NCBI GenBank assembly: GCA_003024985.2
Contig: PXIH01S0004957.1
Length of the DNA stretch: 12,079 nt
Direction: 5' to 3' (one strand)
From: Euperipatoides rowelli
Lineage: Eukaryota > Onychophora > Udeonychophora > Euonychophora > Peripatopsidae
This document shows, one piece after another, positions 1 through 8,367 of this stretch (position 1 is its first letter; the number at the start of each line of letters is the position of its first letter). The position numbers and the translations under genes are program-made. The notes under the pieces were generated by a model. It did not search any database. It had not been told where the DNA came from and saw nothing but the letters and a program-made list of their open reading frames with translations.

Positions 1-143
1 ATTGCTGCAAAGTAATTAATAAACTAGTGATTTTTCATTGGGCTGCTGACTTTTAATCAAAAGTTGGCCGATTAATCAGTAATCAATCGATTATTAAAGG
101 CCAATTAATCGGTAATCGGCCAATGTGCTTATCGGTGCATCAC
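1..143. mobile_element. Degraded end of a hAT-like miniature transposon
   Basis: Positions 61-143 repeat the words GATTAATC, AATCGGTAATCGGCC and GGCCAATTAATC, and end in ATCGGTGCATCAC at 131-143. Read on the minus strand the end is GTGATGCACCGATAAG. From memory this resembles the terminal inverted repeat of non-autonomous hAT elements in fish and marine invertebrates, which begin close to CAGGGATGCACCGAT. The outer bases have diverged. The partner terminus is not in the window, so the element is cut by the window edge or is a solo end. No transposase is present. The true left limit is unknown, and positions 1-60 may or may not belong. Identification rests on recall of the motif, not on a search. 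Confidence 0.5.
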
Positions 144-157
144 TTATAAATATACAG

Positions 158-173
158 TATATATATATATATA
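158..173. repeat. (TA)8 microsatellite
   Basis: This is an uninterrupted TA dinucleotide run. It is flanked by TACAGTATA on the left and CCGTATATA on the right, the same words that surround the other TA runs of the window. Confidence 0.9.
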
Positions 174-1599
174 CCGTATATATTATACATACAGTATATA
201 ATAAATTATATTTATTAACAATTTGTAAGAGAATAAAAGAAACTATTCAGGGTATTTGAGATCTGTTTAATATTCAAATTTGATATTCTAATTAGACAAA
301 ATTGTTGTTCGCCCCATCTATAATACAGTATATTTTATATAAATTTTATTTTAATATTCTAGGCCCTTATAAAGATACACAAGAGCATGTTATTTTATTA
401 AAAGGATTTGCTGATTACTATTTTTAAATAAAATTTCAAACTGATAAGGCCTAATTGGGTTAATCTATATTAGAAGAATTTTGAAATGGTAGTTCCACTA
501 GCATAAATTTGGCATCATTTTCCCATCTCTTTGCATTCCAAGAAAATTTTTGTTCTCTTCGGAGCATTTGAAACCAAGCCAAGAGTAAAACATGTTGAAT
601 TACTTATGCTTCAAATATTTGTGGAAAACCTTTTTATAACCATAGTTTGCACTTTGGAATTTTTTTCAGATAATTCTAAAAAAATTTTATACAAAATAAA
701 CAATTATTTGGATTTTTTGGAAAATTTAATTTTTCCCTAATGAAATGAGTAAATATTGTCAATTTTACTATGTATCTTTCAATATTATGTTAACATTGTG
801 AAAAATCAACTCTCCATGCCGTTATCATAAAATTATGCAATTTATTCATAACAATTTCCATAATAGTACATTTATTTTTAAACTAGGTTTGTCATTAATT
901 AATCATAGACATGTAGATAATATAAACCTAATGATTATTTAATATTAATAATTTCAGGTACTTTTTTATTTTTTATTAATATTAAGACAAAAAGATGAAA
1001 ATTGGTGCAATTTGACGAAACAATAAAATGAAATCCAACTTTTTTATTTGCTGGAATTTTAAAACTTTGAAATCAGACATGTTTTAAAAATTAGTAGTAA
1101 TGAGATGTAAAACAAATGTTTAAAAATAACTCATTTACTGTAAATTTAAAAAAAAAATATTAAATCATGATTTTTACTAACCTTCTACTAGACGAGTAAA
1201 AAATTTATCTCATAAATGGAGGAATTTATAAGCATTTGATAATTAATACCCATCTATGATAATATGTGTAAACATTCACGATCACGTTTTAATTATAATG
1301 TTGCAGAACATCAAAAGGTGAATAAGTCAAAAATTAGTCCCAATTTCTTTTAACCAATGTCTAAATTTAATTAAAAATAAAAATAAGTACACAGCAATGG
1401 TTATTTTTAAGCACATTAAGAAAGGATTGAGTGTATGTGTAAAGGGTTTCAACTGCTCATAGTTATTAAATGTAATCACTCGAGTAAGAATAACATGTCA
1501 GTTGCTGCCTAAAATAAGTGAATTACAAATCGACATTTTAAATATGCAATATATTAGTCCATTGCCAAATAAAAAAATGTAGTCAACGGCATTTTTATA
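174..1599. other. A+T-rich DNA without a gene
   Basis: I see no supported gene here. The stretch is strongly A+T-rich with many stop codons in all frames. A reading frame of 69 codons at 531-740 has the composition of translated A+T-rich DNA (rich in F, L, I, N and K) and no recognisable domain. The word AACCTTCTACTA at 1179-1190 recurs at 2175-2186. ACAGTATA words occur near 191 and 325. Confidence 0.7.
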
Positions 1600-1653
1600 T
1601 GCGGTTTACTGCATCCTGGTGGGTATCAATGTTCATGAACAAGACTGTTTTAG

Positions 1654-1734
1654 CAGGCATTAGGCTTCGTACAGATTTGCTTTTGTGAATATAGTGGCTA
1701 TGAATCTAATGGTGATCTTATGGATGTTGGCTAA
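1654..1734 (+). other. Weak terminal-exon-like open stretch
   Basis: The segment from about 1600 to 1760 is visibly less A+T-rich than its flanks. A possible splice acceptor, GTTTTAG at 1647-1653, is followed by 26 open codons starting CAG GCA TTA GGC and ending in TAA at 1732-1734. The peptide contains YSGYESNGDLMDVG near its end. A different frame stays open from 1664 to about 1849 and crosses a donor-like CAG|GTGAAA at 1742-1750, so the frame choice is ambiguous. I recognise no protein family. Stretches this short are common by chance. A decayed repeat or an unrelated composition island explains it equally well. Confidence 0.12.
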
Positions 1735-2155
1735 AACCTTGCAGGTGAAAAAGTGCTATGATTCTTCTTGGTTTGAAGTACTTTATGTAATGGTATGTTT
1801 ATACAGTATATATGGCAATATAAAGTGTCACGCCATTCCACAGATCTAACAACCCAATTAAACACTAATTTAAATGACAATCATTTATATGAAAAGTTTG
1901 CTGTGTATATGTTTATATACAGTAAATACTTATTGTCTTGTTTCAAGTAATGTAAATGTGCAAGAGAAACAAAAATTCAAGTTGTTTTTGTTTCATATTA
2001 TAACAGGAAAATTGCCAGTCGCAAAATCTTTTGACAATATTTACTAAATTAACTTCCAATAAATTTCTTTAATTTTTTCTATTTAATATAAGCCGATGAT
2101 GTCATTAACACAAGTCACATGACCAAGTTAAAATTCAATAAATAATACATTTTAA

Positions 2156-2219
2156 AAAGATGCAAATGTTAAGAAACCTTCTACTAATACTATAGTTTTC
2201 TTTTAACATTTGTATTTCT
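2156..2219. repeat. Hairpin-forming inverted repeat (64 nt)
   Basis: CAAATGTTAA at 2163-2172 is the exact reverse complement of TTAACATTTG at 2203-2212. In the same register, pairing extends outward to 2156/2219 and inward to 2176/2199. By hand count this gives about 18 of 21 positions paired, including G-T wobbles, and no bulge. The loop is about 22 nt. The size suits a small-RNA precursor or a foldback remnant. The low G+C content means stability would be modest, and chance is possible. Confidence 0.5.
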
Positions 2220-2607
2220 AATTTTTTTTTGAAGAAATATTGTCGAGATTTTATTTTATCCATAAAGGGACTCGTACATTGATATTATCAAGGTGAAGTT
2301 TTCTTGGGGAGCATGAAAAAAATAATCCCAATTCTTAATTTAAAAAATCAGCTTATATGACTGTTAATTTAGCAAATAATTAAAAAAAAAATTATGTTCA
2401 TTTTTAAACAGTTTTAAAATCAGAAATTAAAAAATATTTTTAACACTGAAATTTTTAAATTACATATTAAATATGAATATATACAGTAGATATGTAATAA
2501 ATAGTCGATATTAAAAATATTTAATAATTCCAAATTTTGAAAATGTTTTAATTTTTGTTATTGTAGCCTACTTACTTGAATCAAGACAAGAAATTTAAAA
2601 TATAGAT

Positions 2608-2630
2608 ACTGTACACGTGTATATACAGTA
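2608..2630. repeat. TACTGTA...TACAGTA palindrome
   Basis: TACTGTA at 2608-2614 and TACAGTA at 2624-2630 form perfect 7-bp inverted arms. The spacer includes part of the 10-bp palindrome TACACGTGTA (2612-2621). This is one of at least four such pairs in the window. Confidence 0.8.
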
Positions 2631-2717
2631 CGGTATTAAAATCTAGTATAGAGTCCATTTTGTTATCTAATACAAAATTTGGAACACTCAGCATATTATG
2701 TTTGTACTGTATATACA

Positions 2718-2730
2718 ATATATATATATA
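2718..2730. repeat. Short AT microsatellite
   Basis: A 13-base alternating AT run lies just after TACTGTATATACA, again pairing a TA run with a CTGTA word. Confidence 0.85.
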
Positions 2731-4038
2731 CATACCATATATTCAGCTGTAGTTCTCTAGGTGCTTTTTTAATCGATCATTGCCTTATTTAAACCCTACT
2801 CAGCGATTTATATTAATTCAATAGCACTACCGTATTGTAATTATGAAAATAATGAATATTTACAATAATTATGGATTAAACTCTAATATATTTTTTGAAT
2901 CAGAAAATTTTTTATAAAAAATTTACAGTATATCAAAATATTTAAATTTTAATACAAAATAATTTGAATACATTTTTTTTAATGTGTGTATATTGTAATT
3001 TTAAATATTGTAAATGTTAACTTTTTCCCACAACTACCATATTAATTTTATATACAGTTTATAGCCTATAAAAGAGTTGATATACAATAGGTGATGACAT
3101 ATTGCTTAGGTGCTCAGCAAGATTTCTTGCAAGGTTTGAATAGGGAAATCAGAATTCAACTTCCACATATGTCGTTCTAATTTTTGTACTCAAAATCAAA
3201 ACTAAATTAAGGCTTATAAAAAAAAAATTATGCCCAATAGTACTGCGCTTGTAAAAGGTGAACGTATAAAACTCATGCTAGCTATACTGAAGCAAGTAGA
3301 TTGCTTTATACATCCTATTCAACATCTATTTTTTCTATATCTGCCAACTCCTTGAATTGCAAAAGAATATCGGTTAGATATTGAGGGCTATACCAAAAAA
3401 GTTACCGAACAAAAATAAAATGCGCTATTTTTTTTTTTGTGGTCTGGAGAAAAATAAATTAAAAAAGAAATCAGCCTGCCGATCAGATATCTGATAGCAC
3501 TATCCTACTATTAGATGCATCATGGAATTGCTGGCAATTTAATTTCAATAAATAATATCATACTAAGATTTTTTTATAGTCGTAAAATGTATTAATAAAG
3601 GAGGACAGCTTGCATCATTTCTAACCGAAAGGAAAGACACAGGGCAAAACACTGAAGAAAAAAAACTGTCCTATATTGCATTGGCAACCATATCGCCAAT
3701 ACAGTGTGCTAATGTTGCAAAGTTCTGGAATTAAGAAATTAGACAATATACAGTAATTCAATACGCTAAATTTGATACTATACTGTAGTTTATCTCGTTC
3801 AATACAAATATAATTTAAAAATATAGGTTTTCAGTTTGCATTTTATTTCATAAAAAAACAGATGCTAAGTTGCACGATATAAACGTTCCATCATATAATA
3901 TTAGTCAAAAAATTTTAGACTTTAGTAATTCACGTTTTTTTTTACTCTACAGGTTTTAACATTGAGAATTGTGGTATTACAGCTCCACCAATCAAATAGT
4001 AACTAACTTGAATTCAATGGAAACTTAATATGTTAATA

Positions 4039-4060
4039 TACAGTATATGCACATACTGTA
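4039..4060. repeat. TACAGTAT...ATACTGTA palindrome
   Basis: TACAGTAT (4039-4046) and ATACTGTA (4053-4060) are perfect 8-bp arms around a 6-bp spacer. The whole 22 bp differs from a perfect palindrome only at a central mismatch pair. It abuts the left edge of the first copy of the long direct repeat (4061). Confidence 0.85.
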
Positions 4061-4478
4061 CATTCTAGGGCCTTTTGCTTTTTATCTTATGGCTTTTGCC
4101 GTTTTATAGTCGATATACAAAAATGATACAAAGTATTATATTCTTAGTATTGGAGGAACCCTATGATAATGTAACCAATGTTGTTAAGATTGCTTCAATA
4201 AATGTTTCCTTCATTTTTATTGTTGCATTTTCATTCTATTTTCAGAGCAACAAGTTATTATTTGACAGCAGAACCACAAAATTTTTATGCTTAACTAAAT
4301 CTTTTGCATGTATATGGAGGACTTGATAATCAATTAACAGCTGTTTCCGAGTATTTATATTTGACATCCATATGGAAAAAAACTATCCATTGAGCAAAGC
4401 TTAAAGCTCTTCGGTGTATTACACATCGCTAAAGCAGACGACAAACTCATAGTGTTTAACCAACTAACGTCTACAAAC
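4061..4478 (+). repeat. Diverged direct repeat, copy 1
   Basis: This segment aligns in the same orientation with 5605-5955. Shared anchors in order are CATTCTAGG, CCTTTTG, a segment around AGTCGAYATACAAAAAT, AGATTGCTTCAA, TTTCATTCTATTTYCAGAGCAACA, TAACTAAATCTT, ATATGGAGGACT and ATCAAT. Weaker anchors GTGTATT, CTAAAGCA and CTACAAAC carry the match to 4478. Identity by eye is about two thirds to three quarters in the first 310 bp, with several indels; copy 1 carries roughly 7 extra bases near 4078. An 83-codon frame inside (4075-4326) is not preserved in copy 2, so the repeat is not evidently coding. I do not recognise the family. Options are an unclassified interspersed repeat, the ends of a decayed LTR-like element, or an old segmental duplication. 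Confidence 0.8.
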
Positions 4479-4590
4479 TTAGACACGTTTGTCATGTTGA
4501 CACAGCATTTTTCTCAACTATCTAGAGCAACATTTATATTCTAGTCTTCAATTATACAGCAAGACAACAGAGAATTCATGTAGGCTATAG

Positions 4591-4698
4591 CATTGTCAGG
4601 CTTCTATCTTGTCTGTAATGGATATTATCTCCAAGAACTTTTGTAGTATAAAGAACCATATTGTTTGTCGTTGGACGAGATATAACTGCATACACAGG
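4591..4698 (+). other. Weak internal-exon-like open stretch
   Basis: A frame opens just after GCTATAG (ending 4590) and runs 36 codons without a stop. It includes an ATG at 4618 and reaches a donor-like CAG|GTAATT whose GT is at 4698-4699. If not spliced, the frame stops immediately at TAA 4699-4701. The peptide includes MDIISKNFCSIKNHIVCRW. The acceptor side lacks a good pyrimidine tract. I recognise no domain. It lies between the two long direct-repeat copies. Chance occurrence is likely, so this is recorded only as a place to look for transcript support. Confidence 0.1.
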
Positions 4699-4813
4699 TA
4701 ATTATTTAACACAATAACTTGTTCACTTTGCAATTTACTGATAACCTGCTTGAACGCGAACTTTATTTTCATACAGATAAACCGATTAAATAGGTAGAGA
4801 AATTTTTTTAAAA

Positions 4814-4830
4814 TTTCTTTTCAAAAGAAA
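4814..4830. repeat. Perfect 17-bp palindrome
   Basis: TTTCTTTT and AAAAGAAA are exact inverted arms around a single C at 4822. It is low-complexity and may be chance. Confidence 0.7.
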
Positions 4831-5059
4831 AGAAAATTGTTGTGTAAACATATTTTTTTGTATAATTTTTTTTTTTACTTTTAAAAATCATTGTAGGCCT
4901 ATTTATAACTAAAAATATCAATTTCTTCATTTTTCATTGCTTAGGATACAGCGATAAAAAAATAACATTCTGTATATTATAGAATATTTATTTTTTTAAA
5001 TCTTTTGTCTGTATAGTTGAATTTTTATAGTGTTGTTTGCTCTGTATTTTCTCGTACCT

Positions 5060-5124
5060 TTCCATCTGGGAGTACAAGTAAGGTAAATTTCCATCAATGG
5101 GCAGGAAATGATATCCAGATGGAA
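5060..5124. repeat. Nested inverted repeat in a G+C-richer patch
   Basis: TTCCATCTGG (5060-5069) is the exact reverse complement of CCAGATGGAA (5115-5124). Inside lie a second pair, ATTTCC (5087-5092) and GGAAAT (5104-5109), and the small palindrome CCATCAATGG (5091-5100). TTTCCATC also occurs as a direct repeat at 5059 and 5089. The spacing is asymmetric, so it does not form one clean stem. It sits in a patch from about 5050 to 5420 that is less A+T-rich than the rest and contains a G7 run near 5380. I find no gene in that patch. Confidence 0.65.
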
Positions 5125-5604
5125 GAGGGGAACCAAAAAGTAGCCCCCAGCACTATTCCATATTTTGCTTCATTTGTATAGGCTCTCCTCTTATTTTTTA
5201 TTGTGCAAGTTGTATTAACAATTACAAAGTAAAGAAAATAGATGAAATTAATTTTTCTCTATCTTAGCCGTTGAAGCAGGTCTGGGCTAGGACAAGAGCC
5301 ACTTCAAACCTTAGGTACCAGCTTCACTTAAGTTTCTTTTTGTTACTCGTGTATCAAGTTTGGGTCCATACTATTTGTGGGGGGGATGACCCTACTTTAT
5401 TGTATTTGATTATCTGAGGTCAAAGCTGCATTATTTCATTTATGACCATAATTGCAGCTATGCTATTTTATAATAAAATTGTAATCACAGACGACAAGTG
5501 AATAAATGGAATTACCAATTGTCTCATGACTAAAATAATTACGGTATTTATTCATAAATTGTATTTTGCATGTGCACATTTGGCTTAATATAAAAGTTGA
5601 CATG

Positions 5605-5955
5605 CATTCTAGGTCCTTTTGCCTTACGACTTTTGTCATTTTACAGTCGACATACAAAAATATTTAAGTAGTATTATATTTATTCTCAGTAGGGGAGAAA
5701 CATTAGGTAACATATACACTGAAGATTGCTTCAAGAAATAATTCATTTTTAACCTGTTGCGATTTCATTCTATTTCCAGAGCAACAGTAGCTATCATCAG
5801 TTTATTTTTAAATGCGTAACTAAATCTTGTACTGAATATGGAGGACTATCAATCAGCAGCTGCCAGAGTTTTTTATATCTGGCGCACCAAACTATGGTAT
5901 CTAGTGTATTCTAAAGCACACTTCAAAAATCAAGTCAATCAGGTTTACTACAAAC
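5605..5955 (+). repeat. Diverged direct repeat, copy 2
   Basis: This is the partner of 4061-4478, shifted by about 1.54 kb at its left end and 1.48 kb at its right end because of deletions relative to copy 1. It starts at the same CATTCTAGG anchor and ends at CTACAAAC. Stops and frameshifts break any frame matching the open frame of copy 1. A minus-strand frame of 64 codons (5463-5657) overlaps the left edge but crosses the repeat boundary, so it is not a feature of the repeat. Confidence 0.8.
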
Positions 5956-6423
5956 CTTCCAACAAGATATTTTAAATATACTCCAATTAATTCTAAAATT
6001 AATAGTGTGCATTTGCATGTCTAAATTTAGGAATTTAGTGGATTAAATGTTGATTTCAGCCCCAACTCTAGTCAAGAGATAAAAGATGAATGTAAATTTA
6101 AAAAAAAAAAACTACATTACAAATATTCACTATCTGAGCATGTGCAATAAATGCAAATGGTAGCAGAGTACAAAATGCTTCAACTACTAAAAAAAAATAT
6201 ATACCGATTATCGAAACAAACAAGGATATCAGACTACATCAGTGTTACTAGACATTCTCATTTTTATTAATATAGATATTTAAGCAATAATTTTAACAGT
6301 CATTATTATTTTGGAAGTTGATTTCTGGTCACCTCTAATGAGCTTCACAAAATAAAATGGTTAAGCAACAAAAGTCAATAGCTATAAAATAAAATTATAA
6401 TTTCTAAAGAAACACCTAGCATA

Positions 6424-6441
6424 TTTTTTTTTTTTTTTTTT
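6424..6441. repeat. T18 homopolymer tract
   Basis: Eighteen consecutive T residues, the longest homopolymer noticed in the window. It could be a decayed poly(A) tail of a minus-strand retroposed sequence, but no retroelement body is recognisable on its right. Confidence 0.9.
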
Positions 6442-6649
6442 GATAACCCGAATCTGATCAGATGTACAGAACATTAGAAATGTTCATTAGATTTTTTTTC
6501 AGTGCGTTTTGTTTATACCTGGTCACAAGAACATTTAATTTTATAGATGAACAATCAAAGTTAGCCCTTTCTGAGTAGCAAAGTAGGCTACTCGATCACA
6601 ATAAAATAGTTTAGTATGCTTTTAGGCAACAATAATTTCGATGCAATTG

Positions 6650-6667
6650 AAGATAAAATTTTATCTT
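6650..6667. repeat. Perfect 18-bp palindrome
   Basis: AAGATAAAATTTTATCTT is self-complementary over all 18 bases. It has no neighbouring feature that explains it. Confidence 0.8.
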
Positions 6668-6970
6668 AATAAAATGAAAAAAAAAAATGTTTGTATCGGT
6701 GACTATTTTACAAAGACTAGCATTTACAAATTAGGCTTTAATCCTTTCAAATTATGCATTAAAGACTTGCGCAGCCTTACTTAGGGGGATATTTAAAATC
6801 GATGTATTATTCCAAAAAAAGAGTGAATGTAAAATTCATGACTTAAGATTGCAGATGATTAAAATGAACAATTATCGCTACACCATCATCTAAGATATTA
6901 TCATTCAGTTTTTACATAACAATTTCAATCTCTTTAATAAATCCAAGTTGAAGTAATGATAACTTTTTTT

Positions 6971-6981
6971 GGCGGCCATTA
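6971..6981 (+). promoter_or_regulatory. GGCGGCCATTA, YY1-like motif or repeat core
   Basis: GGCGGCCATTA recurs in the opposite orientation at 12057-12067, although the window is about three quarters A+T. The motif resembles the GCCGCCAT core bound by the zinc-finger factor YY1 in animals. It also resembles cores of dispersed repeats recalled from invertebrate genomes. Function is inferred only. Confidence 0.25.
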
Positions 6982-7055
6982 TGAAAACCAAACCTCACGA
7001 AGTAACTCACTTCTCGAGCAGGGTTAAAAAGTTTAAAACGAAACAAACGAAATGA
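6981..7055 (+). CDS. Possible short basic peptide frame (24 codons)
   Basis: ATG at 6981 opens a frame of 24 codons ending TGA at 7053-7055. The product starts MKTKPHEVTHFSSRV and has a lysine-rich tail. The base at -3 from the ATG is A, acceptable for animal initiation. The start overlaps the GGCGGCCATTA motif and lies in a patch with unusually many CpG dinucleotides (about 6970-7110), so it could be a first exon or upstream frame near a promoter. No domain is recognised and 24-codon frames are abundant by chance. A purely non-coding CpG-rich patch is more likely. Confidence 0.1.
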   Translation: MKTKPHEVTHFSSRVKKFKTKQTK

Positions 7056-7065
7056 ACTAGATTTT

Positions 7066-7109
7066 TTAATGATGAACGGTAGTTAATTTTGTGCGCTTAA
7101 TGACGAACG
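7066..7109 (+). repeat. 13-bp direct repeat, period 31
   Basis: TTAATGATGAACG (7066-7078) and TTAATGACGAACG (7097-7109) match at 12 of 13 bases. GATGAAC appears again near 7149. It lies in the same CpG-richer patch as the motif at 6971. Confidence 0.6.
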
Positions 7110-7394
7110 AAAAAGTATCGAATAATTTAAATAATTCAAAAAGCTATTGATGAACACACCTATTGATTATCAGTTAACGTATCCTGTCAAATCGAGAAAA
7201 TGTCTGCTCACAAGAATGTTCACATCTGGAAAATGGTTAATTGAAAATAAATTTATATCTTTATTTTTAGTTCATTTTTGCAAATAAATCGCACAAACTA
7301 ATTAAAAAAAAGGTCAATCATTATTATAGAATGTGTATTAGAACAAACTATCAAACCACAAGCTAGAATTACATTTTTTTCTTACAATTCTGGA

Positions 7395-7432
7395 TTGTAT
7401 GAAGGCTTCGTATAATTTGATCCTTCATACAA
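7395..7432. repeat. Perfect 11-bp hairpin with a 16-nt loop
   Basis: TTGTATGAAGG (7395-7405) is the exact reverse complement of CCTTCATACAA (7422-7432). The loop itself begins CTTCGTAT, a near-complement of TATGAAG, so a shorter alternative fold is possible. No T-run or other terminator context is meaningful here, as the DNA is eukaryotic. Confidence 0.7.
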
Positions 7433-7570
7433 AATTAATTTTATATTTTAGCTTACATAATTTTCAAGATTAAATTTTTACCTATCAGTATTTCTTTGAT
7501 ATTCAATTATTTTATTTAGCAATTCATGAGCCTTAAATAATTTTACACAGACTTGTACCTATAGCTGGTT

Positions 7571-7614
7571 AGATCTGATCCTATTAATACCAAGATCAGT
7601 TCCAATTAATAACC
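7571..7614 (+). repeat. Two-copy tandem repeat, period about 22
   Basis: AGATCTGATCCTATTAATACC (from 7571) is followed by a related unit from 7593 beginning AGATCAGTTCCAATTAATAA. CTGATC and GATCAG also allow an inverted pairing between the units. Confidence 0.5.
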
Positions 7615-8125
7615 CGGTATCAAGCTATCAAAAGTGCACAAAGTCTTGTCAAGACCTGAACAGAAATAATCTGCATATTACAAAAATAAGCACCTAGAGA
7701 AAAACTAAACTGAATATGATAAATCACTAACAAGCATACATTCATTTTTTTAAATTTGAGACCACACTTTTATTACGCATAATCTATGTTTTCTTAAAAG
7801 TAGTTAGGCATTTTTTTCTTGTTTTAGATTGCATATCTGAAAGAAGAAAAAAAACTCAAGCACTTTATAACTTTGCGTGTGCAATTAGACCACATATATT
7901 GTGCATATATATGCGATCACAAATTAACCCTGCTGTGCAAACTTTTTGTACGAACAAGGATCGTTATTTTTGGCTGCTACATGTCAAAATTTTTAGGGTT
8001 TTGCATCTTTTGATTTTTTTTAGAAGGCACATTTCTGTTGCGACAATCTGCAAATCGATTTTTTAAAAAAAAAAGTAGGGATGTAATTTTGTTAAAACAT
8101 GCATACTTGTTAAGCAATTTAAGGT

Positions 8126-8148
8126 ATACAGTACAGTATATACTGTAT
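8126..8148. repeat. TACAGTATATACTGTA palindrome
   Basis: Positions 8132-8147 form a perfect 16-bp palindrome. An overlapping pair of arms, ATACAGTA (8126-8133) and TACTGTAT (8141-8148), offers a second pairing register. Further CTGTA words follow at about 8190. Confidence 0.9.
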
Positions 8149-8231
8149 CAGGTAAAGTGTGTATGCATTGTTTAAATACTAAATGCAATATACTGTACAT
8201 TATACTCTATATACGATATTACAAGGGGTGT

Positions 8232-8291
8232 CAATTTTTGCTTAAGATCTACTTTTCCAGTGAAAATTTATCCGTGATCTTTCAAAAATTG
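8232..8291. repeat. Compound nested hairpin
   Basis: CAATTTTTG (8232-8240) pairs exactly with CAAAAATTG (8283-8291). After a small internal loop, AAGATC (8244-8249) pairs with GATCTT (8276-8281). Inside, TTTTC (8253-8257) pairs with GAAAA (8262-8266). The 60-nt unit folds as one arm with a subloop. It is not recognised as a known RNA. Confidence 0.5.
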
Positions 8292-8294
8292 CTT

Positions 8295-8313
8295 GGGGGA
8301 GGGAGAGGAGGGA
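8295..8313 (+). other. G-rich polypurine tract
   Basis: Nineteen purines in a row carry G runs of 5, 3, 2 and 3 at 8295-8299, 8301-8303, 8307-8308 and 8310-8312. A two-tetrad quadruplex or a triplex-prone strand is conceivable. It is conspicuous because its surroundings are A+T-rich. It is followed by the hairpin ATTCCCC/GGGGAAT at 8348-8367. Confidence 0.6.
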
Positions 8314-8347
8314 CAACAAAAATTTTGTAATGGTCATTTCATGGTGG

Positions 8348-8367
8348 ATTCCCCGTAGTGGGGGAAT
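8348..8367. repeat. GC-tipped 7-bp hairpin
   Basis: ATTCCCC (8348-8354) and GGGGAAT (8361-8367) are exact inverted arms with a 6-nt loop, GTAGTG. Confidence 0.7.

Larger units (their letters stand above)
1735..4038. other. A+T-rich DNA without a gene
   Basis: No gene is supported. The stretch holds a hairpin at 2156-2219, a TA run at 2718-2730, CTGTA palindromes near 2608-2630, and small perfect palindromes. The latter include ATCAGATATCTGAT (3482-3495), GCAAGA/TCTTGC (3117-3130), AATTGC/GCAATT (3526-3539) and ATTGGC/GCCAAT (3680-3700). All reading frames are interrupted by frequent stops. Confidence 0.7.
5956..6969. other. A+T-rich DNA without a gene
   Basis: No gene is supported. The stretch contains a T18 tract and an 18-bp perfect palindrome (both listed separately), and the word GTAGGCTAC at 6583-6591. 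Homopolymer A and T runs break every frame. Confidence 0.7.
7110..8125. other. A+T-rich DNA without a gene
   Basis: No gene is supported. It holds an 11-bp hairpin (7395-7432) and a 22-bp tandem repeat (7571-7614), both listed separately, plus short A and T runs. No frame stays open for a notable length. Confidence 0.7.

Noticed and set aside
531-740. 69-codon plus-strand reading frame
   Set aside because: Composition is that of translated A+T-rich DNA, with no domain, no start context and no neighbouring exon signals. Such lengths are expected by chance.
3697-3720. TACAGTGTGCTAATG as a Tc1-like terminal repeat
   Set aside because: It resembles the start of Tc1-type ends, but no inverted partner of matching sequence was found within a reasonable distance.
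4075-4326. 83-codon plus-strand frame, hydrophobic start
   Set aside because: It lies inside copy 1 of the direct repeat, and the aligned copy 2 has stops and frameshifts, so the frame is not maintained.
4375-4440. tRNA-like or SINE-like fold around AGCAAAGCTTAAAGCT and GTGTATTACAC
   Set aside because: The short palindromes are present, but no A-box, B-box or cloverleaf arrangement could be made.
5463-5657. 64-codon minus-strand frame
   Set aside because: It straddles the left boundary of repeat copy 2 and has no domain, so it is best read as chance.
6424-6441. T18 tract as the poly(A) tail of a retroposed copy
   Set aside because: No element body, target-site duplication or polymerase-like sequence is visible next to it; a simple homopolymer is sufficient.
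7395-7432. Hairpin as a bacterial-type terminator
   Set aside because: The window is eukaryotic in character, the stem is not G+C-rich and no T-run follows the arm.
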